NCBI RefSeq assembly: GCF_000237925.1
Contig: NC_031502.1
Location: 47,224,839-47,288,838, forward strand
Length of the DNA stretch: 64,000 bases
Source: Schistosoma mansoni
Lineage: Eukaryota; Platyhelminthes; Trematoda; Strigeidida; Schistosomatidae
Reading direction: 5' to 3'
The first letter of the stretch is position 1, and the number at the start of each line of letters is the position of its first letter. Positions 35,601-50,000 of the stretch are shown piece by piece. Made by a program: the position numbers and the translations under genes. The notes beneath the pieces are model-generated. The model searched no databases. It worked only from the letters and a program-made list of their open reading frames with translations, and had not been told where the DNA came from.

Positions 35601-38033
35601 GTTAATAATTCTTCTGGAGCTATGTATGTTCGTAAAAAATATAAGAAAGGAATAATATAAACTATTAAAAATCCCCCCAAAAAATATTTTCTCTTATTAA
35701 ATAATAATAACTATAAAAAAATGTTTAAATCATACTTTAACATAAGTAAAATAAATTTCTTCTCTTGTATGAAAATGCATCATAGACATTGATTCATAAC
35801 ATCTATCTAAAACATAATCAACTTCACGTTTTATTTGATGACCTCTTGGTAACATACGAATCAATTTTTTTATAATCTATTTCATTTAAAATAAAATTAA
35901 AAAAATAAAATCATTTTATTGATTGATAATAAATTGAAAAGAAAATAATTTATAATTATTAAATATCAGAAGGGGGGGAATTGTGAAGATTTTAGTAAAT
36001 TTTTTTATGTAGTTGAAATCATGAGTCAATTGAAGCTAGACCATCATGGAAAAAAGGCCGTTTAGTGCTTCCAGGTAGTTCATGACGGTCTAGCTTCAAG
36101 TGACTTGTGATTTCAACTATATAAAAAATTATTAAATAACCGTTTAGACAATGAAACTATAATTTATGAACAAACGAATCAGATTTACTACAACAGGTCT
36201 TGAATTTTAGTGTGAAATTAATTCATTCATTTGGTTAAATAGAGTTTTGTCATTATAGATGATGTAAGTTCTTGATGAAAACCCTATATCAAATTCTTAA
36301 CCCTAACTATCAACTGTAAATATTAATCCCAATTCCTGATACTGGTTTATAACCTTCATTTAGTCGTAGTATGTAGGTTGACATTCCCAAGGACTTCTTA
36401 GTGTCGCTCAAAGGTAGTAGATAAATTATAGTCTTATCCTTTAGATACCTAATTAGTCATAAATTTCAATCGAAATTATCAGTCTATGGTTTCGGTGGGT
36501 GATATTATCTATAATGAATTCAATGTTCACTACATGGATAGTAGGTTGCACTTTCAGTCATTTACTGAATAGTTTCCGCATAATAGTGTATGATAATCAC
36601 TAGAATTTCATTTTAGTGGGTTGGAGTTATTTACAGCTAGTTGCTATGACTATATCCAGTGTGTCGTAATTTGAAATCATGAATGAGGAAGACAAATGTT
36701 GTAAAGGTTAGCGTTTAAAATAAAACTCCTAACCAAAAATGTATTTATTTGCAGCTTTCAGTCAATAAATGTACCGAAAAACGACTGAAAAAGTTAAATT
36801 CGACACAATAGCTATTAAATACATTATAGATAACTTCAAACATTTTGATTTTCACATTTCATCAAAATTGTTTCTAAAAATTAATTTGTTGTTTCCAATA
36901 TAATAAGATAAAAGGAATAACTAAACTGTTTTATGAATTTTCTATAGTTGAGATCATGAGTCAATTGAAGCTAGACCATCATAGAAAACCTGGAAGCACT
37001 GGACAGCCGTTCCGTCCTATTATGAGACTCCTCAGCAGTGCGCATCTACGATCCCGCCTCGCGAGATTCGAACCCAGGACCTACCAGTCTCACGCCAGAG
37101 CACTTAATCAACAGACCACTGAATTATTAGAAAATCACTATTCTATTTAATTAACTTAATATAAATGCATAATTGCTGTTATGGGAAAATAGAATTTCTG
37201 ATAAATTTTATAAGAAAGCATTTATTTAAAAAAAATCATGATGATCACCGGTTGGTTTGGATTCATCATTGTTATATTATGTTCATGAAACTAAAATATA
37301 TAAGATTTACTTTCTTCAGTAGTTTTCTCTCATATTCTAGTTAGAATAGATGCTTCTTAGTCCACTCAATGTTACAATTAGTAACTAGTTATCTATCGAG
37401 GTCACATTTATTAACTCTTTGTGTAAAAGTATATTTAACGAAAGAGTCAAGTTTCAATTCAAAGTAGAAACTAATCAAATCAAACAACATTTATGCGAAT
37501 GACAATTGATTGTCTTTAATTGTAATAAAGATGGCATTTCAACTCTACCGATATACAATAAGTATCTTTTAATAGCTGTTCAGTTTGGAAACATCTAACT
37601 ATTATGTATAGGGATTCAAAGAGTTGTTTGAATTCATCTTAGAAATGGAAAGTTATTTAACAACTGTTAAGAAATATAATTTTTCATTTCGACTATTTAT
37701 AACCAGATGTACTGATGTGCACTGAGGTCAGATGAAAAAAACTCTTTAAAAGTCAAATAGTTCTGGATAGCAATGGAAAGAGTGACTTTAAATTGAACAG
37801 TATAAAATAATTCCAGCTTGATTATAATTAACTGCTATATACTGACTAGGTTATAGGTGGATTCTAGAAGTTCTGATGATGTCTTGATTGGCAGAGTATA
37901 CTCATGTCAGAAATGATACAGTTTTCATTGAGCTATGCAAGGGATCAACTGAAGATAGAAATATGGATTGAACTAAGAACTTCTACTCAGTAGTATGAAA
38001 GGGCTCGAATAGTTGTTAGATGATCAACTACTC

Positions 38034-38074
<41 letters not shown>

Positions 38075-41000
38075 CCTGAACTAGATTATCTCAAAACGTA
38101 ACTTGGTTTTACGGTTGAAAATCTCTGTTCATTTAATTAAACTCACAATAAACTCGCCCTTGGTGTATTTTGCATCACGTAATGAAATACGTTCTTCTTC
38201 TTCAACTCGATAACCAAACATAAATCCAAATAAATGACAATGAATAAGCCCAGCTATAGCCATAGCCAAACTTGTTCGTTCACGACCAGTTCCACAAAAA
38301 AATATTAGATTTGTTACAGCCACCTTGTTTAATAATGTATCTGATGGACTTGGTAATTGTAAGTCATCTTTATTGGTTGGATTAAAAATGGATTGTCTTG
38401 CTGATTTACTTGGTTGACTTAAACCACTGCAAGCATGTTTTAATGAAAGACATGTATTTGTACTGGCTAAAAGACCACGAGCATTATTCAACATTAAACG
38501 TAATATGTCATCAAAAATCTGTCCATAATGTAAAAAAGATGTTTAGAGAGTAAAATAAATCAAACGAAGACATGATTTCCAAAACAAAATAGGTATAAAA
38601 ATTATGTCAACACATAGAACTAAAATAAATAGTGTTGTATACCTTGTCTATATGAATATAAACTTCATGGAACTAGAAAATGTAAACAGTCGAACTTTAC
38701 TGTCATGTTGGTCCCTAGACCTTTAGCATTTTTTGTCTTAAAGGCATTAAATATCACTGCAACATTGATCATTACATTATCTTGTCACTATGTTGATGCT
38801 TAAATAAAAATATTGATTGTTCATTGATAAAGATGCTGTAGTATAGTCGTTGAAATATTTACTTAATACATACATCTGAAGTAGACATTTGTTAAACATC
38901 AGCTTAAATAAGGTAATTATAATGCCATTACTGAAACAGTGAATTATTCATGAATAAATCTTAAGTCTGGAGTGATTACCTAAGAGAATAAAGATATCTT
39001 TTTTAATTATATTTAAAAATGACCTATACAAGTATGGAAAATTGATATTTGCTACCGGAAATAGAAAATTCCATAATACAAATGAGGATACGAAGAAAGA
39101 TATATCGATGAAGATTTATCATACACCTAAAATAAGTCAAATGAACTTTGAATAAGCTGATATTTATATGATTGATTTAAATTGATCAACTAACAGATCT
39201 GTATAAATGAAACCGAAAACATTTTATGATCAGTAACTGACAATATGGAAACAAATTCAAAAGATTGTAAAATTAAATATCTATAACCCCTCCCCCCCCA
39301 AAATGTAACTAATTTACTAAGTAATGAAATTATGAAATTATATTGGAGAAACATCCAGACAATTGAATTTAAGGTTGAAGGAACATAAACAGTGTTTAAA
39401 AAATGTTCCCAAAACTTCGGTTTACATAAGGAAACTTGAGAATAAGTCTGCAATAGCGTTATATGCGTTAGAAACGGGACATATGATTAATTTTGAAGGG
39501 GCCAAAATACTTCAGAAAGGTTTCAACACTCACAAAGAAAGATTGACAACAGAAGCGCTGTATATATGGGTGAATAAGAACAGCCTATACAGAAAGGATG
39601 GTATTCAGCTAGCAACCATTTGGCAAATATTCATCAACAAGTAATTGAACCCTTTCTTTCTTTATTCAACCTGTTTATTTCACATGAATCGTTATTTTGA
39701 CTGGAATCAATATGAGTTATGTTTAGCATTACAATTATGTACTTGATGATTCTCATTTTTACTTGCAATTCGATGATTCAGAAACAATTTTTCAACCTTC
39801 AATTTGCAATTTTATTCTTATTTTTACTTCACATAGAAACATGTCAACACTGAATATCATTCATTAATAACTCATCTTACACATACATACACACACAATT
39901 CATCCAGTCTCTTTTTATTTCACATCGTTGAACTTTTCGCTTGAATCTCATTCGACTGACGTAGTATAGATTTTGATATGATTGTTAAAAAAAACTATAT
40001 ATTTCTTTGATGATTTTGATTTTGATTACTTCCCTGAAGAAGTCCAGACAAGTTAGCTGGACGAAACGTTGGAATCATTTAAATTTCAATCGCTGAGACT
40101 ATTTCAAATGTAATTTTCTCTAAACTCGGCGCCCAATTTTTGTCAAACTATTCGTTCTAACGTTGACGAATATTCGTATTAATGAAATTACTATTTCATA
40201 AAATGTGTAAAATGTCATAGGCAATTGATGAAATTCAGATTTGTACGTCAGTCGTACATACTTACCATAGTAAATGCAAAATGTAAATTCTACTCTCATA
40301 TTCCTTATATAAGAAATATTTATTTATCAATAGAAGTTATCTAATTTCATCTTGTAATTTTACCCTTTTTACCGTTTTTGTTTTCAGAATAATAATTACA
40401 TCGTCGTGTATGTACACTCGTATACAATCCAGAATAAGCACAAAGTAGCTTATCAGTAAATCACAATTATTAATGATTCATTAACTGAGTTTAGTTGATT
40501 GAGAAAATTACTTTGAGATAAAAAGAATAATCTTTTAAAATAACCAAATAATAATCATGTGAACACTGGTTATTTAAATTTGACAGAAATTTTATAATTT
40601 ATAGTTAGACATCGTAAGCTGTGGATCTGAGCTATCTTGTAACAGTAAACGAAAGTAGTCAGTAATAATGAACGCGCAACATTCTATATTACGAATTAGC
40701 GTGATGAATTTAATTTCTTGATAATTAGTCTGGAAACAATTCATTAGTCAAAATTTCTGAAAGTTATCGTTTGATATTTTCTGTGGTCGTGTCTGAGCAC
40801 TTCTGAAGCGGGTCAAACAACGACTAAACAGTCTTCCTATGTTTTTTTGGTTTTTGAAGATTCGTCAGTTGAAGTCAGTGTGTGATAAAGTTTACCTCAA
40901 AATGCAAAGAAAAAAAGGAATACATAATTCACGTTTGAAGATTTCCATCTACGATTACTCAGTCAGAAAAAATTAAGCCTGAGGAGATGGGTTTTAGATG

Positions 41001-44000
41001 CTTCTCATTAAATTACCCATCATCTTAATATCGAGTTTTATATTAATGTGTAAAAATTCAATTGATCAGTTGACAAAATTAAATATAATTCACGCCCAGT
41101 TGAATAAATATAATTGAGAAACCTGTTTATTTTAGTTCGTTATCATATGAAAATATCACCAAAACAATTCAATCGATTTAAATTAACTAGATTAAATTAA
41201 ATTATTTTAATATCATGTGATTCGGTTGATTTAAAGGAAATTTCATGTTGCTAGGAGATTTAATTGAATTGGAATTCTGGTTAGCGTCTAACTTATAGTT
41301 CCATGAGAATTTGATTACATACTTATTTACGCTTGTTAACCCTCACAGAGAAGCATAGGCCACTCACCAGCATTCTCCATCCAAGTCTGTCCCAAGCAAT
41401 CCTTTCCAGTTGTTATTCATCCTTTTCAAGTTTGCTTCCAATTCCCGATGCAGCGTGTTCTTTGGCCTTCCTCTTTTACGTTTCACTTCTGGATTCCAAG
41501 TTAGTGATTGCTTCGTGATGCAGTTTGGTGGTTTCCTTAATGTATGTCCTATCTACTTCCAACGTCTTTTCCTAATTTCCTTTTCATCTGGAAGGTGGTT
41601 TGTCCTCTCCCACAGAAGGCTATTGTTGATAGTATCCGGCCAGTGAATGTTGAGTATTTTGCGTAAACAACTGTTTATAAATACTTGTACCTTCTTGACG
41701 ATGGATGTAGTAGTTCTCCACGTTTCAGCTCCGTACAGTAGAACTGTCTTGACGTTCGTACTGAAAATTTTCACTCTGATATTGTTTGACTGTTGTTTTG
41801 AGTTCCATACGTTCTTTAATTGTAGGAATGTGGTTCTTACCTTGCTAATCCTTTCCTTTATGTTTGCATCAGATCTTCCTTAATCTTCAGTGATGCTACC
41901 CAGATACGTGAATGTTTCTACATCTTCCAGAGTTTCTCCATCAAGTGGGATTGGGTTAGTGTACTTTGTTTTGTATTTGAGGATATCGGTTTTTCCCTTG
42001 TATATGTTGGGGCCTACTGATGTAGAGGCTGCTGCTACTACACTATTTGCCTTGATCTGCATTTGTTGGTGTGTATGGGGTAGAAAAGCTAGGTCATCTG
42101 TGCAGTCCAAATGGTCTAGTTACATGCAAGCTATCCGTTGAATTCTGTCCTTCCCCTCAGATATATAGGTCTCCACAATCCAGTCAACCCCCAGAAGAAA
42201 GAGAAAGGGGGAGAGTAATCAGCCTTGTCTGACTCCAGTCCTCACTTGGAATGCATCTGTCATCTGTCTTCTATGCACGACTTTGCAGTGTAGTCCTTCG
42301 TAAGAATTCTAGGTGATGTTGACAATTTTCTCAGGTACACCATAGTGTGAAGGAAGGTTCCATAAAATTCTTCTATCCACACTGTCAAATGCCTTCTCAT
42401 AGTCAAGTAAGTTGATGTATAGTGACGAATTCCACTCAAGTGATTGTTCATCGATGATCCGTGGTGTCACAATTTAGTTTGCGCACGATCCATCCTTGAG
42501 GGATCTAGACTGTTGATTTGGAAGCTGGACGTTCGCTGAATCTTTCATTCGGTTCAGCAACACTCTGTTGAAAATTTTTCGTGGTACAGATAGTGGTGTT
42601 ATGCATCTGTAGTTCTCACATTTGTTTAGATCTTTCTTTGGTATCTTGATGACATATCCTTCTCCTCAGTGTCTGTGGTACTTAGACTTCCTCCCAAATC
42701 TTCCTGAATAGAGTGTGAAACATCTTTGTAGTTAATTCGATGTCTGGTTTCAGTGCTTTGGCTGGTATATTGTCAGGTCCTGCTGTTTTGCCACTCCTGA
42801 TTTGTCTAATTGCCATCCTGTTTTCTTAGATCATTGGTGGAGTGATATCTATAGGAAGGCCTGTGTGTGCTGCTTTGATATCCGGTGGATTCAATGAAGC
42901 TGGTCTATTCAAAAGTTCCTTGAAGTGTTCTACCCATTTGTTCTTCTGTTCTCGAATCTCAGTGATTGTCTTCCCTTCTTTGTTCTTGACTAGTTTCTCT
43001 GGTTTACTATATTTGCCTACCAATTTCTCCGTCGTGTCATATAGTTGTTTCATATTCCTTTCTCTTGCAGCTTTTTCTTCCTTCGTTGCTAGCTCTCCCA
43101 TGTATTTCTGCTTGTCGGCTTCAATGCTTTCTTTCACTTTGCTGTTTGCTTCTGCATACTCTGCTTATGCCTTGGCTTTCTCTGTTCTTGTTCGACTGTT
43201 GCTAATTGCTGTCTCTTTGTTCTTCCTTTCTTCAGTCTTATCAAGGATTTTGATGGAGATCCGTTCCTTATGATGGTGCTTGTTGCAGTCCAGCACCTCC
43301 TGACACTTCGAAGTTATGGCTTCTTTGATCCCTTTCCAGTTGTCCTCCGTCATAGTTTCTTGTTCTTTCACTAGATCATGTAAGGCTTGTAACCTGTTGT
43401 TGATAGTTATCTTGAATCCATAAGGTTTGTCAGTATGTCAAAGGAAGGCTGTATTGAGCTTTTGTAATGCTGTTTCCCTATTTGCCGATTGCTTCTTTAG
43501 CTTCAATTTCATTTTGGCCAAAACCAGTTGATGACCTAAAGCTACGTTAGCTCTTCTCTTTGTTCTCACGTCTTCACTGAACTTGTGAATTTTTTTTCCG
43601 ATGTACATATAATCTATCTGGTTCTCCATGGTGTGATCCAGTGAGACCCATGTAGCCTTGTATATGCGTTTGTATGGGGATATTGTGCAGCCTATAACTA
43701 CTTTGTTGAATGAACACAAATTTGCTCATCTCCCCATTTTCGTTCCTTTCTCCTAGTCCATGTCGTCCAAAATTCAATTACATAACAATTGTTTAGCAGA
43801 CGATGTGATTTATATCAGTATTTCTAATATGGATTCACTGTGAGTCGATGCGGAAACGTTTCCACAAAATGCTTTTTAGCAATAATTTCGTACATTACGA
43901 TTCGTTTTTTATTAGTAAAACGATTATTGTTTCGTTATTTTGTCAGATAAATCACAACATTATAAGTTATTTCTTAAGGAAAATAATCTCGTTAGTTATT

Positions 44001-47000
44001 CTGTACTGGATAATATAGAAGAATTCAAGCAGAACTTCAATTACATGTCATCTAATTGTCAACCTTTATTTAAAAAAATCTTTGCGTCTGATTGCAATTT
44101 AAATATAGCGAGTTCGTTCGAACGCCTTTGGATAGTAGGCTCAATAGTTACTGTTACTTACTGGGTTGTGGGAATGGAAATTCACTTAATGAGAGAAATT
44201 TTTTGTCTACCATATTAGAGCAACTATATAGCCTAATAAAAAGATGAATAATGGATATGTTTAAAAAAATTGGATCTCATTATTAAAGTAACTGTCATCT
44301 CAAATCTTTTGTCCATAAACTTTGAAGTATTTTTAACGGTTGAATTTATGAGTCGATGTAAGCTAGACCATCATTGAAAACATAGAATCACTGGACGGTC
44401 GTTTCGTTCTACCATGGAACCCCTCAGCACTGGGCATCCATGATCACACACATTGAACACGAACTCAAGATCTCCGATCCTGTGTGTGGACGCTTAACCT
44501 CAAGACCACTATTTATACAGCATCCAACACAATTAATGAATAACTTTAATCGATCCATGATCATGCACAGCACTTCATCCATTATTTGAAGTGGATAACT
44601 GTTTCACACCCGACACGGATTGAACTCTTCTGATTAGGGGTTCTTACCAGAACTCCAATAAATCCATCTTGAACCTAATCACTAGTGAGTATATGTTTAA
44701 CATCAGTATAGGAATTTGTAAGTAGGATGAATGGTTTAATTGTCATTCGGTGATAGAAGATTCTTGATATGCAAAATAAATATTATCAAAATCAAGAAAT
44801 CATAGGTTACATCATAGTGATATTTGATTTCCACTGTTCTTAAAAAAAAATGGGTCACTAAGAAATTTGTCAGAGAAGTAAAGTGATAAATAATTCAGTT
44901 TATTGTAGCATTTAGATTGAAAAATTTCAAAAAACTGAATGCATTTATCATCATTTACTCATCAGAATATTATTTATTGGACTATCATATTATATCACAA
45001 TAGTAATCCATTTCTTCAATGGATACAATATTGAACAGTACTTGTAGTAACATATATATATATATATATATATTACTTATGCATTATTACGTATTTTATC
45101 TTTACATAGGTATCATCAGTCGATAGTAATATATAACAGTATTGGGAAAAATTATATTATATTCCATCTATAAAAAAGTATACTTTCATAAGTTTAAAAA
45201 AAAATCCCTATATCAAATCAATAAATTAAATTTAAGAATATAAAATATTGAATAATGAAATTACCGGTGGAGGTGGATGACCATAATTTGGCAATGGAAC
45301 ACGATGATATTGTGCATGTTCATTTAAATAAATTGCATATGAATTAGGTACTTGATCAAATAATGTACTATGAATTGATGATACCTCAATACTATTATTA
45401 TTATTATTATTATTAGATGATGATGATACTGATGAATTGATTGTATTCACCATATTAAATGCTTGTTTAAACATTTGTTTTAAACTTAGTAATTCAATTT
45501 GTTGATCATTTAAATCAATATTAATCATTGATAATTTTCCATTATCATTTAGTTTAAATAATTTACATGGTGGTTTTATTTTACTAACTGAAAGAGCAAA
45601 TTTTCTTTCCATTTCCTGTATAGAAAATATTAAAAAAAAGAAAATGAATTCCAAAAAATTAACATCAATTAAACACAAATAAATATATTATCAGAAGGGG
45701 TTTTGTGGAGATTTAGTATTTTCATAGTTGAAAGCGTGAGTCAATTGAAGCTAGACCATCAGGGAAAACCTGGAAGCACTGGACGGCCGTTTTGCCTTAT
45801 TGTGGAACTACTCAGCAGTGCGCATCCACGACCTCGCCTTACGAGATTCAAACCCAGGACCTACCAGTCTCGTGCCAGAGCACTTAACCGATAGACCACT
45901 TAGCCGGCATCCGATCTGGCCGTCCAGTGCTTCCAGGTTTTCCATGGTGGTCTAGCTTCAATTGACGCTTTCAACTATTACTAATAAATATAAACATGTC
46001 TATATATGAATAGATAATCAATAAATAATAAATGAACTTGGTATTGTTTACTTGAATCTTCCCATTGATGTTTAACACTGGAATTAACCAGTCTCTTATT
46101 GGCATATGCATCCTGTGTGTATTGCCTCAATATTGTCTTAATTCACAAGCATTATAAGTAAAGAATGATAGTGGTCAGCTGTGTAATGGAGGGCGCGCGT
46201 TTCGTCCCAGAGCGAACATCAACTCCCAGATAGAACGAAACGCGGATCTTGGATTCCACTGCTAGTCACTATCCGTCTTTCTCAGTAAACAAAAGTTGTA
46301 AACAACAGTTGTATCTGATGTAATAGATTCAATCTAATCTAACAATTACTATTTTATTCATATAACTACACAATCCAACAATTAACTACATTCTAATTTT
46401 ATTTCATGCTTAGAAACTCAGTGTGTATTTAAAATGTCTGATTTTAAAATTTAAATGCAATTGATTCAACTAAAAAAATAAATGGGCTTATTGTCTTTGT
46501 TACAGTTTTAATAAATGAAAGTGAACATAATAAGATCCCATAGAAGTTAAACTATTGTCATTAGTCAGTTATATTTATACTGGAATCACAAGTGATCATG
46601 ACATTTCCATTTATTCATATTTTACTTAAGAACAGATTATTTTACAATCCTTCAAGTACAGACGAATACCTACTAATCCCACAAGTTTCAAGAACTAGCT
46701 ACTAGTAAATTAATTTGTAATTTTATGAGAAAAAACAATAAAATTTTCTAAATCAATTTTTTAAATAATTAAAAATTTTAATGTGTGAATTGGGTCGAAT
46801 TACCGAACATCCTGTAAACCATTCATTAATATTAACAGTTTTTAAAATGGACTGTAGTAAACAGTAAAAAGGACCATATTCTTTTATTTATTCATTTTCA
46901 TATTGTTTGTTATTACTTAATTAATAAGTTCATAACTCTGCCTGTAGTTCTAAAGTTACTGCCGGTCCCAAGCTCGGGTAAAGAAGGAGTATTGAATGTG

Positions 47001-50000
47001 GAGTTAGAGACCTAATCCCGTAGAAAACCAACTCGTTAAAAAACACTAAAATGCTAATAAGTTCATGTTGATATACACATTGATTTAAGTTGAAATGATT
47101 ATGTAATACAATTTACAGGTTGTAATTGTTGTATCCCGTGGAGAATTATGAATGGTAACTCCGAGGACTATCTATGGACCAATATGATATGTATATTTCC
47201 TATTGTACAATTGTTAAGTAACTAAACTATTCATATTCGTGTTTCTCTTACTATAAGCTTCATTTTGACCTATAGACTATTATTATACGATTTACCATTC
47301 TTGAGTTATCCCTAGTCCATTAATTACTGTTCCCCCTATTCACAGCCACATTTGGTTAAATCTTGTACAAATGTTATTTTCTATTTTATCGTACGATGTG
47401 GTCAGTTTCTCTAGTACATAAACCCAGTACGTTTGAGAATAATGATTCATATATTGCAGAGGCTGTTATTGGTGTTCTGGACTTAACTGGCTGGGCTAGG
47501 CAGAAAGCAGGACTGACAAGTACTCAAGACTGCTCATACAGTTTTGTGTATCATTGGGCGATCAATAAATCGCTGCTCTCTTATTGGCGGTATTATCACT
47601 TCATATATTAAATTGGGCACACATGCAAGCAATCGATATAACAGTAAAAACAATATCGAAATTCGACATCCACTGATATTCTGCCACTAGATTAACTTAT
47701 ATGTAAATGATTATCTAAGAGCATATCACAAAACAGTTAAACGATAAACATGTTGTTTTCACGAAGTTGAAAAATATCTGAGATTTTTTATTAAAAATAA
47801 ATAAATAAATAATAATATTTATAAACAAACTTCAAGTTCCATTCCATTTGCTCCACGTAATATAATTGAATCTTCTGGTTTATGTTTTACTCTCCAACTA
47901 CATGTTTCACCTGAATATTTCACTACATAATCATCACGTAAACATATCCATATCATTTGTGGCATTATTACAGCATAACTATTTACATCTTTACCATTTG
48001 ATGATTTTTCTGAACTTTTTTTACTATTATTAAATTCATTTACTACTGGTCTTATATTTTTTAATGATATATTCCAATAGGCTTTTGTTAATACATTATG
48101 TATATTAATAATACCATTTGTATCTGGTTGACTTGAACCATAAATTGGTAAACCAGCTAATTGACGAAAATTATTAAGACCTGTAATTCGTTGTGTACTT
48201 AATTCATCAATATGAAGTGAACTATCTGTAACCTATTCAATGAAAAAAGATAAGTTCAAACATTGTCAATACTTTTAAAGTAGAAAACATATCAATAAGA
48301 TGAAAACAGTTTATAACTAATAATTGTTTATATTTTGTTGTTGTTAAGATAGTCTTCCTATTTATGAGTTATATCCTAGTGAAGAAATAATTACGGGTAA
48401 CTTTCGGGACCTGTCAATGGACGATTATTCTACATATATATTCTTATTTTTATATATAGTTGAAATCGCGCGCGAGCGCTTAACCATTAGACCACTGAGC
48501 CGGCATCCGACAGTGTTAATGTCTAACTTCAACCAATCCATGAAATCGAGCAACCATTTCACCAATGTCTTCAGTGAGTTGATATCTCCTAACAAACCTG
48601 GTTGAACTCCACTACTTACTGCTTCTCAATAGAACTCCAGGAAATACCTCATGGAGCCAGTCACTAGTGAGTATATGATAAGGGGATTTTCTGTGGAGAT
48701 TTTAAGTGCTACCAGGTCCAGCGCTTCCAGGTTTTCCACTGAGGTCTAGCTTCAATTGACTCATGATTTCAACGATATATAAAAATTATTTAAAATCTCC
48801 ACAGAAAACCCCCATATATTTTTATTGTTTAACTATTGAGAGATTAGATTTAATCTATATATATTCATCTTATTATAAGCCTCATTTTGACCTATAAATT
48901 ATTATTATACGATTTACTGTGCCTAAATTATATTCAGTTTACTGATTATTGTCTCCCACGTTCACGGCCACATTTGGCTTGATTTTGTACAAATATTATT
49001 TTCTGTTTTTATCGTGTGCTACGGTTTGTCTGTCTCGTATATAAACCGAGTATCCTTGATATAAATGATTCGTATAGCAGAAGCTGTAATTGGTGTTCTG
49101 AACTCAATTGGAAGGGCTAGGCAGACAAAGGACCAAATAAGGACACTAGACTGCTCATACCAGTTGAACGTCCTTAATTTGGCATAGTGTTACGATTAGA
49201 CAAATCGTATTTCGATTAGTGGATAACTCACGTGATTAAACCTCCGAACATAAGACCACATCAAATTAGTATACAGCCTTCTTTCATATTAAAAATAATT
49301 AATTAATTATTCAATTATTCAATAAATTAAATACTTACTAATATACGATGTTCATATTTTAACATATCTACTGATGTATACCATTCACATATATCTAAAA
49401 AATCCATAATTTGATAAAGACGTGGTTGATGTTTCATCCATGTTGAAAAATTTTCACTAAATCTTAATTGCATCTAAATATTAAAATAATTTTTTTGTTT
49501 ATTAATAAACTTACTTGTTCATGAAGATATGCATTGAAACAAATTAATAAATGATATCTTTCCATTCTATCAATAGTTCGATTATATAATGTTTTAAGTA
49601 ATGAACTTTTCTAAAGTATAATAAAAAAGAGAATATGATCAGTGAAAGTATTGAAAGTTTATATATGTGATGAAATTGACAGTTAATAATTATTAAGTGA
49701 ATTAGCATGAATATATATATATATATATATCATTGTGTCATTTAGGGTCTCAAGCTAACAGACAACAATTTTATGAATATATACCAAGTTCTTTTTAAAA
49801 ATAAACATGACGGGCGTTTCATTCTATTGTGGAACTCCTCAGTAGTGCACACCCACGATCCCGCTTCACGAGATTCAAGACCAGGACCTATTAGTCTTGC
49901 GCTCGAACGTTTAACTTCTAAACCACTGAGTCGATATTTAACAATGGGATGAAACGGCCGTCCAGTACTTCCAGGTTTTCCATGGTGGTCTAGCTTCAAT

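Noticed and set aside
39288-39300. Poly-C run (also near 60998) as a regulatory signal
   Set aside because: Simple homopolymer with no conserved context; probably slippage.
41333-43273. Plus-strand open frames between 41.3 and 43.3 kb as genes
   Set aside because: They are shadows of the minus-strand RTE LINE, whose own frames give clear reverse transcriptase and endonuclease blocks.
45395-45416. ATT-type trinucleotide run as a noncoding microsatellite
   Set aside because: It lies in frame in a paladin exon and encodes an Asn tract; both flanks are conserved paladin sequence.
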